The notes under the pieces: model-generated
The model's database searches: none
The model's input: only the letters and a program-made list of their open reading frames with translations
Told to the model about the DNA's origin: nothing
Made by a program: the position numbers and the translations under genes
Shown: positions 1-9,123 of the stretch, piece after piece
How the letters are laid out: the number at the start of each line of letters is the position of its first letter
Position numbering within the stretch: the first letter of the stretch is position 1
Origin: Clavibacter michiganensis
Lineage (GTDB): Bacteria; Actinomycetota; Actinomycetes; Actinomycetales; Microbacteriaceae
Direction: 5' to 3'
Length of the DNA stretch: 64,000 nucleotides
NCBI RefSeq assembly: GCF_016907085.1
Contig: NZ_JAFBBJ010000001.1
Coordinates: 1,798,001 to 1,862,000, forward strand

Positions 1-83
1 TGAACGACCCGAAGGTCATCGAGCTGTACCTCGGCACGCTCGCGGCCGACCAGGAGAAGGCCAAGGCGGCGCCCCAGCCCTGA
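1..83 (+). CDS. Branched-chain amino acid ABC transporter ATP-binding protein, C-terminal end (partial)
   Basis: Only the last 26 codons are in the window. They begin NDPKVIELYLGTLA and end in a short Lys/Ala-rich tail before TGA. The pattern DPKVIE-YLG is the usual C-terminus of LivF/LivG ATPases, which energise high-affinity uptake of leucine, isoleucine and valine at the membrane. The convergent gene just beyond is the matching type of substrate-binding lipoprotein, which supports the call. The rest of the operon would lie left of the window. LivF versus LivG cannot be decided from this fragment. Confidence 0.7.
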   Translation, partial: NDPKVIELYLGTLAADQEKAKAAPQP

Positions 84-90
84 CCCCTCC

Positions 91-145
91 CCCCGCACAC
101 GACGACGCGGCATCCCTCCGGGGTGCCGCGTCGTCGTGTGCGGGG
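91..145. terminator. Perfect 22-bp hairpin after livF
   Basis: Arms at 91-112 and 124-145 are exact reverse complements, with an 11-base loop. There is no T-run on either side. It starts 8 bases after the livF stop codon. Fifteen bases of the left arm (97-111) recur in the hairpin at 4617-4656. Confidence 0.85.
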
Positions 146-300
146 CGGGCCCGCGAGAGGCCCGTGCGACGGCGGCGACCGGCGATCCCGACGTCGACCT
201 CGCTGGCGGCGTGACGGCGCCCACGGCATCGCGCGACGGCGATCCGGCCCCTGCACGACAGCGCTCCCGCCGACAGGCGCGGGCGCCCACGCTGCCCCGG

Positions 301-340
301 GCGCCCCCGGGCGCCCACGGGCGCCCCCGGGCGCCCACGG
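301..340. repeat. Two perfect 20-bp GC-rich tandem copies
   Basis: GCGCCCCCGGGCGCCCACGG occurs at 301-320 and again at 321-340, with degraded half-copies on both sides (about 279-300 and 341-360). Each unit is itself two near-identical 10-mers. It lies in the non-coding stretch 146-387 between the two convergent liv terminators, in which nothing else is recognisable. Confidence 0.75.
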
Positions 341-387
341 GCCCCGCGCGCCCCCGGGCGGCCCTCAGCATCTCGCTGCACGCCGAA

Positions 388-413
388 GGGCCCGGTCCAA
401 GCGGACCGGGCCC
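388..413 (-). terminator. Terminator of the branched-chain amino acid binding protein gene
   Basis: An 11-bp perfect stem (388-398 with 403-413) has a 4-base loop and lies 22 bases beyond the stop codon of the minus-strand binding-protein gene. It has no U-tract. Confidence 0.8.
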
Positions 414-435
414 TCAGCCGTGCGTGGTGCGGGTG

Positions 436-1716
436 CTAGTCGAGCTTGCCGTAGACCTGCTCCTCGAAGGTCGTGGTGTTGCCCGTGCCGTACTTGTAGA
501 CGGAGACGTATGCCTCGGTCGGGTCGCCGTTCTCATCGAACGTGATCGGGCCGGAGAGGCCGTCGTAGTCGATGTCGGTGCCGGCCTCGATGAGCTTCGC
601 GCAGTCCGCGAAGGTGGTGCACTTCTCGCCGCCCTCGGAGACGGACTGGAGGTTCTCCTTCAGCGTCGCGCCGTCGGTCGCCTTGCCCTGGAGCGCGGCG
701 AGCGCGAGGAGCACGGTGCCGTCGTACGACTCGGCGGAGTAGCTGAACACCGTGAGGGCGGGCTCGCCCTCGGCCTTCACCATGTCCTGCAGGCGGGTCT
801 GGAAGTCCTCCTTGGCCTCGACGCCGGGGTTCGTGAACTGCGCCCCCGCGATGTCGACGTTGGTGTCGGTCTCCTTGATGACGCCGTAGTTCCCGTCCGT
901 GCCGTAGAACTTCGAGAAGTCGAAGCCCTTCGACGCCAGCTGGTCGGCGATGGTCTTGATCTCGTCGAACGAGATGACGACGAGCGCGTCGGGGTTCGGG
1001 GCGAGCACGGAGGTGATCGCGCTGTTGAAGTCCGTCGCGGAGGGCTCGAAGACCTGCTCGGCGGCGATGGTGGCGCCGCCTGCCTCGAGCGTCTTCTTGA
1101 TGTTCTCCTCGAGGCCCGTGCCGTATGCGTCGTTCATGTAGAGGATCGAGACGTTGGTCTTGCCGTCCTGCAGGATCTTGTTGCCGAGGATGCGGCCCTG
1201 GAGCACGTCCGAGGGGGCGGTGCGCCAGTAGTAGCCGTCGTCCGCGTAGGTCGTGAAGTCCGGCGAGGTGTTCGCCGGCGAGAGCTGCACGACACCGGCC
1301 TGGGTGACCTGGTCGATGAAGGTCTTCGAGACGCCCGAGGACGCGGCGCCGATGATGGCGGTGTTGCCGTCCGCGATGAGCGAGGTGGCCGACTGGCTCG
1401 CGATGTCGGTCGTGGTGTCGCCCGAGTCCTTGGCCGTGTTGGTCACCGTGATGCCGGCCTTGGCGTCGTTGATGTCCTTCACGGCGAGGTCCACGCCCGC
1501 GAACTCGGGCGGGCCGAGGACCGCGAGGGAGCCCGTCTGCGGCAGGATCGTGCCGATCTTGAGGTTCAGGCCGCCGTCGGCCGTGGTGCCTCCTCCGCCG
1601 CCGCCGCCGGAGCAGCCGGCGAGGACGAGGGCGCCGGCCACCGCGATGGTGACGGCGCTGAGGGCGGTGCGGGCGGATCGTGAGCGGGAGGCCGAAGCCC
1701 TGCCGAATGCGCTCAT
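436..1716 (-). CDS. Branched-chain amino acid ABC transporter substrate-binding lipoprotein (LivJ/LivK-like)
   Basis: A 426-residue exported receptor that would capture branched-chain amino acids or related solutes and hand them to a Liv-type permease. The N-terminus is a lipoprotein signal: basic residues, a hydrophobic stretch, then lipobox VLAGC with Cys35, followed by a Gly-rich linker. The mature part begins IGTILPQTGSLAVLGPPE, typical of Periplasmic_binding_6 receptors. An upstream in-frame ATG exists, but the ATG at 1716 was chosen because AAGGAG stands seven bases before it and the signal peptide starts there. The gene converges on the livF end instead of sitting in the same operon. 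A promoter and a GlnR-like box lie upstream. Substrate is inferred from family and neighbour. Confidence 0.85.
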   Translation of the reverse strand: MSAFGRASASRSRSARTALSAVTIAVAGALVLAGCSGGGGGGGTTADGGLNLKIGTILPQTGSLAVLGPPEFAGVDLAVKDINDAKAGITVTNTAKDSGDTTTDIASQSATSLIADGNTAIIGAASSGVSKTFIDQVTQAGVVQLSPANTSPDFTTYADDGYYWRTAPSDVLQGRILGNKILQDGKTNVSILYMNDAYGTGLEENIKKTLEAGGATIAAEQVFEPSATDFNSAITSVLAPNPDALVVISFDEIKTIADQLASKGFDFSKFYGTDGNYGVIKETDTNVDIAGAQFTNPGVEAKEDFQTRLQDMVKAEGEPALTVFSYSAESYDGTVLLALAALQGKATDGATLKENLQSVSEGGEKCTTFADCAKLIEAGTDIDYDGLSGPITFDENGDPTEAYVSVYKYGTGNTTTFEEQVYGKLD

Positions 1717-1795
1717 GGTGCTCCTTATGGATGTGTGTGGTGATGCTCGGGAATGTGGTGCATGAGGCACGCGAATGCGCGCCTCGCCTGGTGCG

Positions 1796-1824
1796 ACCCT
1801 ATGGCGCGGATGAGACGGACACAA
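1796..1824 (-). promoter_or_regulatory. Candidate promoter of the binding-protein gene
   Basis: On the minus strand, -35 TTGTGT (1819-1824) and -10 TAGGGT (1796-1801) are separated by 17 bases. This implies a leader of about 70 bases to the start at 1716. Confidence 0.45.
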
Positions 1825-1833
1825 TGCATCGGC

Positions 1834-1865
1834 ATTTCCGTCGTGTAACGCGACCTGATCGTTAC
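1834..1865 (-). promoter_or_regulatory. Possible GlnR-like operator
   Basis: The minus strand reads GTTAC-n6-GAAAT (1834-1849), close to the actinobacterial GlnR a-b box (gTnAc-n6-GaAAc). The same GTTAC also forms an inverted repeat GTAAC-N11-GTTAC over 1845-1865. It lies about ten bases upstream of the candidate -35, where an activator would bind. The match is short. Confidence 0.3.
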
Positions 1866-1894
1866 CATTCGGGAAATGCGCGACGGGATCCGAA

Positions 1895-2848
1895 TCAGAT
1901 GCCCTCGACGACCGCCGGATCCCTCCGCGGGGGCACCTTGGCGGAGAGCGATCGGCGGGACGCGCGGATCATGTCGATCGTGAGCAGCACGAGCGCCGCC
2001 CAGACGATCGCGAATCCGGCCCACCGTTCGGGCGGCATGGCCTCGTGCATCACGAAGACGCCGAACGCGAATTGCAGCAGCGGAGCGAGGTACTGCGTGA
2101 GCCCGATCACCGAGAGGGGCAGACGGCCGGCGGCGAATCCGAAGAGCAGGAGCGGGCCCGCGGTCACGACGCCGGTGCTGACGAGCAGGAGCGTGTGCCC
2201 GAGCGACACCGTGCCGATGGTGAGGCCGGCTCCGGCACCCGTGATCACGAGCATCGTCGTGGCGGCGGGCACCAGCCAGGCCGTCTCGAGGGCGAGGCCG
2301 GAGAGCGCGTCGGCTCCTCCGCTGACGCGCTTCTTCACGAGCCCGTAGAGGCCGAACGACCCGGCGAGCGCGAGCGACACCCACGGCAGCTGCCCGTAGC
2401 CGACGGCGATGACGGCGACCGCGACGGCAGACAGGCCCACGGCGGTCCACTGCAGCGGGCGGAGGCGCTCGCGCAGGAGGATCACGCCGAGCAGCACGGT
2501 GACGATCGGGTTGATGAAGTAGCCGAGCGCGGTCTCGACGACGTGGCCGGAGAGCGTGCCGTACACGTACACGGTCCAGTTGACGAGGATCAGGTGGCCC
2601 GCGAGGCCGAGCCCGAGGAGGATCCGCGGCCGGCGCACGATGGCGACCACGCGCCCCCAGCGCCGGGCGGCCGTGATGACGACGGCGCAGACGACGAGCG
2701 AGAAGAGGATCCGCCAGCCGACGATCTCGAACGCCCCGGCCGGCACGAGCAGCAGGAAGAAGACGGGGAGGACTCCCCATAGGCCGTAGGCGCCGACGGC
2801 GGCGATCAGGCCGGTGCGGGTCGAGGACTCCGGGGTGGGGCGCGTCAC
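1895..2848 (-). CDS. rarD: RarD-type EamA transporter
   Basis: A 317-residue inner-membrane protein of the drug/metabolite transporter superfamily with about ten hydrophobic segments. It starts GLIAAVGAYGLWGVLPVFF and continues FEIVGWRILFS, both typical of RarD (chloramphenicol-sensitivity protein in E. coli; the true substrate is unclear). Two EamA halves lie at roughly residues 15-150 and 160-300. GTG at 2848 is the earliest possible start because an in-frame TAG lies five codons upstream. A TAGCCT hexamer ends six bases before this GTG, suggesting a leaderless mRNA. The gene is isolated between the groES terminator and the binding-protein gene. Confidence 0.88.
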   Translation of the reverse strand: MTRPTPESSTRTGLIAAVGAYGLWGVLPVFFLLLVPAGAFEIVGWRILFSLVVCAVVITAARRWGRVVAIVRRPRILLGLGLAGHLILVNWTVYVYGTLSGHVVETALGYFINPIVTVLLGVILLRERLRPLQWTAVGLSAVAVAVIAVGYGQLPWVSLALAGSFGLYGLVKKRVSGGADALSGLALETAWLVPAATTMLVITGAGAGLTIGTVSLGHTLLLVSTGVVTAGPLLLFGFAAGRLPLSVIGLTQYLAPLLQFAFGVFVMHEAMPPERWAGFAIVWAALVLLTIDMIRASRRSLSAKVPPRRDPAVVEGI

Positions 2849-2867
2849 CTCCCGAGGCTAGCGCCAG

Positions 2868-2906
2868 GGACGCACGAGAGCCCGGCCGAACGTGTCGGCC
2901 GGGCTC
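2868..2906 (-). terminator. groES terminator with conserved tail
   Basis: A 12-bp perfect stem (2878-2889 with 2895-2906) with a 5-base loop follows groES. On the transcribed strand the hairpin is followed by TCGTGCGTCC (2868-2877), not a U-run. The same tail follows the rplQ and mtlD hairpins. Confidence 0.85.
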
Positions 2907-2945
2907 CCGGATGAAGCGGTGGTGCGGTGTCGCTGAGGCGGAGCG

Positions 2946-3242
2946 TCAGCGCTCGATGACGGCGAGCACGTCGCGCGCGGAGAGGACGAGGAGGTCCTGG
3001 CCGTCGTACTTGACCTCGGTTCCGCCGTACTTGGAGTAGATGACCTTGTCGCCCACGGCGACGTCGAGCGGGACGCGGTTGCCGTTGTCGTCGATGCGGC
3101 CGGGGCCCACGGCCACGACCTCGCCCTCCTGGGGCTTCTCCTTGGCGGTGTCGGGGATGACCAGACCAGACGCGGTGGTCTGCTCGGCTTCGACCTGCTG
3201 GATGACGATGCGATCCTCGAGCGGCTTGATGGAGACCGACAC
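2946..3242 (-). CDS. groES: Co-chaperonin GroES
   Basis: 98 residues, the normal GroES length, beginning [20 protein letters not shown]. The mobile-loop segment ([18 protein letters not shown]) and the roof motif YSKYGGTEV are intact. GroES caps the GroEL chamber during ATP-driven protein folding in the cytosol. The start is GTG with GAGG about six bases upstream. Two CIRCE operators and a promoter stand upstream, so HrcA-type heat-shock repression is expected. Unusually, no groEL follows: the gene is closed by a terminator and the next gene is rarD, so groES is monocistronic and its GroEL partner must be encoded elsewhere. Confidence 0.97.
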   Translation of the reverse strand: MSVSIKPLEDRIVIQQVEAEQTTASGLVIPDTAKEKPQEGEVVAVGPGRIDDNGNRVPLDVAVGDKVIYSKYGGTEVKYDGQDLLVLSARDVLAVIER

Positions 3243-3280
3243 GGTTGACCTCTTCCTTCGTGACTAAGGGACAAGACTGA

Positions 3281-3307
3281 TTGGCAATCTCCCGGGGAGA
3301 GTGCCAG
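3281..3307 (-). promoter_or_regulatory. CIRCE operator, promoter-proximal
   Basis: TTGGCAATC-N9-GAGTGCCAG matches the CIRCE consensus TTAGCACTC-N9-GAGTGCTAA with several substitutions, including one in the GCACTC core (GCAATC). It spans the expected transcription start of groES and should bind the HrcA repressor. Confidence 0.75.
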
Positions 3308-3312
3308 GTGAG

Positions 3313-3342
3313 ATTCTACGGGCCGCGCTTGCACTCGCGCAA
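3313..3342 (-). promoter_or_regulatory. groES promoter
   Basis: The minus strand carries -10 TAGAAT (3313-3318) and, 18 bases upstream, -35 TTGCGC (3337-3342). The -35 lies inside the loop of the distal CIRCE, and the proximal CIRCE starts just after the -10, so both operators would block polymerase. Confidence 0.6.
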
Positions 3343-3354
3343 CGCGAGTGCCAA
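3328..3354. promoter_or_regulatory. CIRCE operator, distal
   Basis: CTTGCACTC-N9-GAGTGCCAA keeps the GCACTC/GAGTGC core perfectly. It overlaps the groES -35 and lies about 20 bases from the -10-like TACGGT of the divergent methyltransferase gene, so it could affect both. Confidence 0.85.
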
Positions 3355-3386
3355 TCGGTGCAGAGGCGCCCCGGTACGGTGGGCGG

Positions 3387-4589
3387 ATGGATCAGACCGA
3401 CCTCCGCGAGGTGTTCTCGCTCGAGGGGCTCCGCCTGCTCGACTCCCTCCCCGCGCCGGCGCCGGGGGACGACATGGTGCGGATGGTGAGCGCGCTCCGC
3501 GGCGAAGGGCACTCCCCCGCGCTCGTGTCCGCCGTCCTCACGCAGTCGCGCCTGCGCGCACGGGCCCGGACCAAGTTCGGCGAGTTCGCCGCGCGCATGC
3601 TCTTCACGGAGGCCGGGCTCGAGCAGGCGACCCGGCTGCCGGTCGCCGCGCAGCACGCGGGGCGCTTCCAGCAGGCGGGTGTCGCGCACGTCGCCGACCT
3701 CGGCTGCGGGATCGGCGGGGACGCGATGGCGATGGCGGCCATCGGGATCCGCGTCACGGCCGTCGAGCGCGACGAGGTGACCGCCGCGGTCGCCGGCTGG
3801 AACCTCGCGCCGTTCCCCGAGGCCGAGGTCGAGCAGGGCACGGCCGAGGCGTTCGACGCCGGACGTGTCGACGGCGTCTACCTCGATCCCGCGCGGCGCA
3901 CGGACGGGCACTCCTCCACCCGCCGCATCTCGGATCCGGACGCCTACTCCCCCACGCTCTCGGCCGCGTTCGAGCTGGCGACGGGCCGGGCCGCCGGGAT
4001 CAAGCTCGGACCGGGCCTCGACCGCGACCTCATCCCCGACGAGGCCGAGGCGCAGTGGGTCTCCGTCGACGGGCATGCCGTGGAGATGGGCCTGTGGTTC
4101 GGGCCCACGCGGCGCGATGGCGTGCGGCGCGCGGCCCTCGTGATCAGCGGCGGATCGCAGGCGGAGCTCACGTCGGCCGCCGACAGCGAGGACGCCGAGC
4201 TCGGCGAGCTGGGCGCGCACCTCTACGAGCCGGACGGCGCCGTGATCCGCGCCCGCCTCATCGGCGACCTGGCGCGCTCGCTCGACGGGCGCATGGTCGG
4301 CGAGGGCATCGCGTGGATCACGTCGGAGCGCGAGCAGGCGACGCCGTTCGCGCGCGGCTTCCGGGTGCGCGAGGTGCTGCCGCTCGACGAGCAGCGGCTG
4401 AAGCGCGAGCTGCGGGCGCGCGGGATCGGGACGCTGGAGATCAAGAAGCGCGGGGTCGACGTGGATCCGGCGCGGCTGCGGACGCGGCTGCAGCTGAAGG
4501 GCGACGCGTCGGCGACGCTCATCGCGACGCGCGTCGGGGGGCGGCGCGTGGCGATCCTCGCGGACCGGCACGGGGCCGACGCGGGCTGA
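3387..4589 (+). CDS. SAM-dependent methyltransferase with THUMP-like C-terminal domain
   Basis: 400 residues. A helical N-terminal part (about 1-95) precedes a class I methyltransferase core: VADLGCGIGGDAMAMA is the SAM-binding motif I, TAVERDE the motif II acid, and DGVYLDPARR the probable catalytic motif IV. The C-terminal 80 residues (REVLPLDEQRLKREL... GTLEIKKRGVDVDP) match the THUMP-like domain seen in actinobacterial proteins of this type. The substrate is unknown; an RNA base is likely by analogy. An in-frame GTG 13 codons earlier lies inside the CIRCE operator, so the ATG at 3387 was chosen. TACGGT ends six bases before it, which suggests a leaderless transcript divergent from groES. 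Confidence 0.8.
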   Translation: MDQTDLREVFSLEGLRLLDSLPAPAPGDDMVRMVSALRGEGHSPALVSAVLTQSRLRARARTKFGEFAARMLFTEAGLEQATRLPVAAQHAGRFQQAGVAHVADLGCGIGGDAMAMAAIGIRVTAVERDEVTAAVAGWNLAPFPEAEVEQGTAEAFDAGRVDGVYLDPARRTDGHSSTRRISDPDAYSPTLSAAFELATGRAAGIKLGPGLDRDLIPDEAEAQWVSVDGHAVEMGLWFGPTRRDGVRRAALVISGGSQAELTSAADSEDAELGELGAHLYEPDGAVIRARLIGDLARSLDGRMVGEGIAWITSEREQATPFARGFRVREVLPLDEQRLKRELRARGIGTLEIKKRGVDVDPARLRTRLQLKGDASATLIATRVGGRRVAILADRHGADAG

Positions 4590-4616
4590 CGCCCGATAGC
4601 CGACCCGCCCGGACAC

Positions 4617-4656
4617 GACGACGCGGCCGCCCCCTTGAGGGGACGGCCGCGTCGTC
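4617..4656. terminator. Bidirectional hairpin between convergent genes
   Basis: A 13-bp perfect stem (4617-4629 with 4644-4656) has four further C-G pairs inside. It serves both the plus-strand methyltransferase and the minus-strand DUF4190 gene. Its 4613-4627 part repeats 97-111. Confidence 0.8.
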
Positions 4657-4670
4657 TAGTGCGGGTGGCG

Positions 4671-5075
4671 CTACTGCGTGGTGTAGCCCTGCTCCTGCAG
4701 CGCGGCCAGGGCGATGAAGCCGAGGATCGCGAGGCCGACGGCGAGCACGAGGCCGACGATGCCGGTGATGATGCCGGTGAGCCAGAAGCCCTTCGCGTCC
4801 GGGTTGCGCTTCTTGCCGAGGACGCCCGTGATGATCGCGGCGATGCCGAGGGGCGCGGAGAGGAACCAGAAGAGGATCGTCACGACGGACACGATGCCGA
4901 GGACCATGGACGTGATGCTCAGCCCCTTGGAGACGGGCGCACCGCCCTGGCCGGGCTGGTAGGGCGCCGCGTAGGGCGAGTCGGAGCCTGCGGCGGGAGC
5001 GGCCGGGTAGGCGGGCTGGCTCGGCGCGGGCGGGAAGCCGTCGTTGGAGCGGTCCGGGTTCTGCGGATCGGTCAT
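4671..5075 (-). CDS. DUF4190-type small membrane protein
   Basis: 134 residues. A Pro/Ala/Tyr-rich cytosolic N-terminus (about 1-48, with QPAYPAAPAAG and PYAAPYQPGQGG) precedes two hydrophobic hairpin segments (about 51-82 and 95-126). Between them is the positively charged loop GKKRNPDAKGFWLTG. This layout and the phrase SMVLGIVSV are typical of DUF4190 proteins, whose role is unknown. ATG at 5075 has AAAGGAA eight bases upstream. It lies downstream of rimI-tsaD in the same direction with a 104-base gap, so it may have its own promoter. Confidence 0.75.
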   Translation of the reverse strand: MTDPQNPDRSNDGFPPAPSQPAYPAAPAAGSDSPYAAPYQPGQGGAPVSKGLSITSMVLGIVSVVTILFWFLSAPLGIAAIITGVLGKKRNPDAKGFWLTGIITGIVGLVLAVGLAILGFIALAALQEQGYTTQ

Positions 5076-5179
5076 TGTCGTTCCTTTCGTCCCTGGGAAC
5101 ATACCGTGATGCGTGCCCCGGGATTCTCCCGTTCGGGAAATAGCCGCGAAAGGTCCCCGTAATGGGGGCGTCGGGAGGG

Positions 5180-6804
<1,625 letters not shown>

Positions 6805-6808
<4 letters not shown>

Positions 6809-7422
6809 GAGGTGACCCGCTTCGGGCCGGAGGAGACCGTGACGTCGGGCGAGCGGAGGTAGAGCGCCTCGTCGGCCGCGACGGGCAGGTCGAGCTCGTC
6901 CATCCGGCGGGCGACCTGCGCGAGCGACGCCGCGCGCACGCCGGCCGCGTCGATCCGGTGGTCGGCGGCGGGCACGTCGTCGGGCTTGCTGAGGCCGGGG
7001 CCCGCGGTGCGCTCGGCGACGCCGCCGGGCGTGGGCTCGCGGTAGACGGACCAGTACAGCTCGCGGCGGCGTGCGTCCGTGACGACCACGAGGGATCCCG
7101 TGCCGCCGGCCGCGTAGTGGTCGTGCGCGACGGCGTCGTGGCTGACCACGGGGATCACGCGCACGCCCAGGCCGGTGGCGAGCACGCGGGCCGCGGCGAT
7201 GCCGACCCGGAGGCCGGTGAACGGGCCGGGGCCCATGCCCGCGACGACCGCGCGGACGTCGCAGCGCTCGATGCCGGACGCGGTGAGGCACTCGTCGAGC
7301 AGCGTGCCGATGACCTCGGCGTGCCGCATGGTGTCGGCCTCCTGGCGCTCGGCGAGCACGCGGCCGTCGGGGTCGATGACGGCGACGCCCGTGCCGGCGG
7401 AGGTGTCGATCGCGAGGAGCAC
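6805..7422 (-). CDS. tsaB: tRNA t6A biosynthesis protein TsaB
   Basis: 205 residues of the ASKHA fold. [16 protein letters not shown] at the N-terminus and [11 protein letters not shown] in the middle are TsaB hallmarks. TsaB pairs with TsaD as its dimerisation partner and, with TsaE, supports N6-threonylcarbamoylation of tRNA A37. The gene sits between the TsaE-bearing fusion (9-base gap) and the TsaD-bearing fusion (4-base overlap), so all three partners come from one mRNA. The GTG start at 7422 has TAGACT ending six bases upstream, part of which is the stop codon of the preceding gene; an internal leaderless promoter is possible. Confidence 0.92.
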
Positions 7423-7431
7423 TCGACGAGT

Positions 7432-9123
7432 CTAGGCGCGGGGCCGCGCGCGGAGCCGCCGGATGCGGACCGTGCGGGGCTCCTCGGAGGCGGCGTCGGG
7501 ATCCGCGTCGGCGTCGGCCGCCGGGTCGGCATGGGTGTCGCCCGCGCCCGTGGGCCGCGCGATGCGCAGGTCCCACCACTCCTCCGCGACGCCGTCGAGC
7601 TTGCCCTCGCCCCACTCGACCACCACGACCGAGCGCGCGTAGTCGATGTCGAGGTCGTCGAGCTCGCGGGCGTCGGCCAGGCGGTAGGCGTCGACGTGCA
7701 CGAGCGGCGGGCCGTCCACGAGGCTCGGGTGCGTGCGCGCGAGCACGAACGTGGGGCTCGTGACGGGCCCGCGGACGCCGAGGCCGTCGCCGAGCCCGCG
7801 CGTGAACGTGGTCTTGCCCGCGCCGAGCGGGCCGGACAGGACGACGAGGTCGCCCGCGCCGAGCTCGCGCGCGACGGCGCGGCCGAGCTCCTCCATGTCG
7901 TCGGTGGTCGCGACGGGGACGAGCTCGTCAGAGAGGACCTCGTCGGCCGGCGCCTCGGTCGCATCGTCGCGCTCGTGCAGGTGCACGCGGTCGACGCGCG
8001 GGCCGACGCGGGTCACGATCTCGTCGCCGATGGTCTCGGCCCAGCCGGCCCATTCCTCGGCGGTGGGCTCGCCGCGGTCGCCGGGGCCGAGGATCACGGC
8101 GGTGTCGCCGACCTCGACGGGCAGGTCGCCGACGTCGAGCACGAGCTGGTCCATGGCGATGCGGCCGGCGATCGGGAAGCGGCGGCCGTTCAGGAGCACG
8201 GAGGCGTGGGGGGCGGCGATGCGCGGGATCCCGTCGGCGTACCCGAGCGGCACGAGCGCGAGGGTCGACGGCCCCGTCGTCCGGTGGTCGAGGCCGTACG
8301 AGACGCCGTGCCCGGCCTCGACGCGCTTGACGGAGACGACGTCGGCCTCGAGCGTCATCGCCGGGACGAGCCCGAGGTCGCGACCGGAGCGGTCGTCGAA
8401 CGGCGAGATGCCGTATACGGCGATGCCGAAGCGCACCATGTCGAAGCGGGCGGCCGGCAGGCGGATCCCCGCGGAGCTCGCCGCCAGGTGCTTCTCGACC
8501 GGGCGCGCGCCCAGCTCCTCGGCCACGCGCACGGCCTCGTGGAAGCGGGCGAGCGCGGCGTCGTCGTCCTCGGGCGAGGCGTCGGCGAGGTGCGACCACA
8601 GCGCATGCAGCGTCAGCTCGCCCGCGGCGTCGGCGGCGACCGCGGCCCGCACGAGATCCGGCCACAGCTCGGGCGTGGCGCCGTTGCGGCTGAGGCCGGT
8701 GTCGGCCTTGAGGTGGACGCGGGCGCGGATCCCCGTCGCGCGACCGGCGGCCGCGATGCGCTCCAGCTCCCACAGCGCCGAGACGCCCAGGTCGATGCCG
8801 TCCTCCACCGCGACGCGGAAGTCGGTGTCGACCCCGTGCAGCCAGGCGAGGAGGCGGGCGTCGATGCCGGCGCGGCGGAGCTCGACCGCCGACGCGACGT
8901 CGAGCACGGCGAGGCTCTCGGCGCCGGCCTCGAGGGCGGCGCGCGCGACCTGGAGGGCGCCGTGGCCGTAGGCGTCGGCCTTCACGGCGACCATCGTGCG
9001 CGCGGGGGCGGCGAGCGCCGCGAGCGTGCGGACGTTGTGGCGGATCGCGTCGAGGTCGATGACGGCGCGACGGCCGGGCGCGACGGGTCCGTCCGGGACG
9101 GGCGCGGGGACGGCGTCGCTCAT
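7432..9123 (-). CDS. Alanine racemase-TsaE fusion
   Basis: 563 residues in one frame. Residues about 18-385 form a full PLP-dependent alanine racemase, which makes D-alanine for peptidoglycan. The PLP lysine is Lys48 in [12 protein letters not shown] and the catalytic tyrosine lies in GHGVSYG. Residues about 400-520 form TsaE, the ATPase of the t6A system, with Walker [10 protein letters not shown] near 430-439, then SPTFVLA and VHVDAYRL. A charged Asp/Ala tail ends the protein. ATG at 9123 overlaps the stop of the upstream alr by ATGA. The racemase half is diverged from its neighbour, so one of the two may be specialised. Both active sites appear intact. Confidence 0.92.
   Translation of the reverse strand: MSDAVPAPVPDGPVAPGRRAVIDLDAIRHNVRTLAALAAPARTMVAVKADAYGHGALQVARAALEAGAESLAVLDVASAVELRRAGIDARLLAWLHGVDTDFRVAVEDGIDLGVSALWELERIAAAGRATGIRARVHLKADTGLSRNGATPELWPDLVRAAVAADAAGELTLHALWSHLADASPEDDDAALARFHEAVRVAEELGARPVEKHLAASSAGIRLPAARFDMVRFGIAVYGISPFDDRSGRDLGLVPAMTLEADVVSVKRVEAGHGVSYGLDHRTTGPSTLALVPLGYADGIPRIAAPHASVLLNGRRFPIAGRIAMDQLVLDVGDLPVEVGDTAVILGPGDRGEPTAEEWAGWAETIGDEIVTRVGPRVDRVHLHERDDATEAPADEVLSDELVPVATTDDMEELGRAVARELGAGDLVVLSGPLGAGKTTFTRGLGDGLGVRGPVTSPTFVLARTHPSLVDGPPLVHVDAYRLADARELDDLDIDYARSVVVVEWGEGKLDGVAEEWWDLRIARPTGAGDTHADPAADADADPDAASEEPRTVRIRRLRARPRA

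Noticed and set aside
301-340. Possible CRISPR-like array
   Set aside because: Units are contiguous with no spacers and only two perfect copies; no cas genes.
3264-4616. Long antisense open frames over most genes (up to 450 codons opposite the methyltransferase, and over 800 opposite tsaD and mtlR)
   Set aside because: They are Arg/Pro/Ala-rich frame shadows expected in very GC-rich DNA, lack ribosome-binding sites and match no family.
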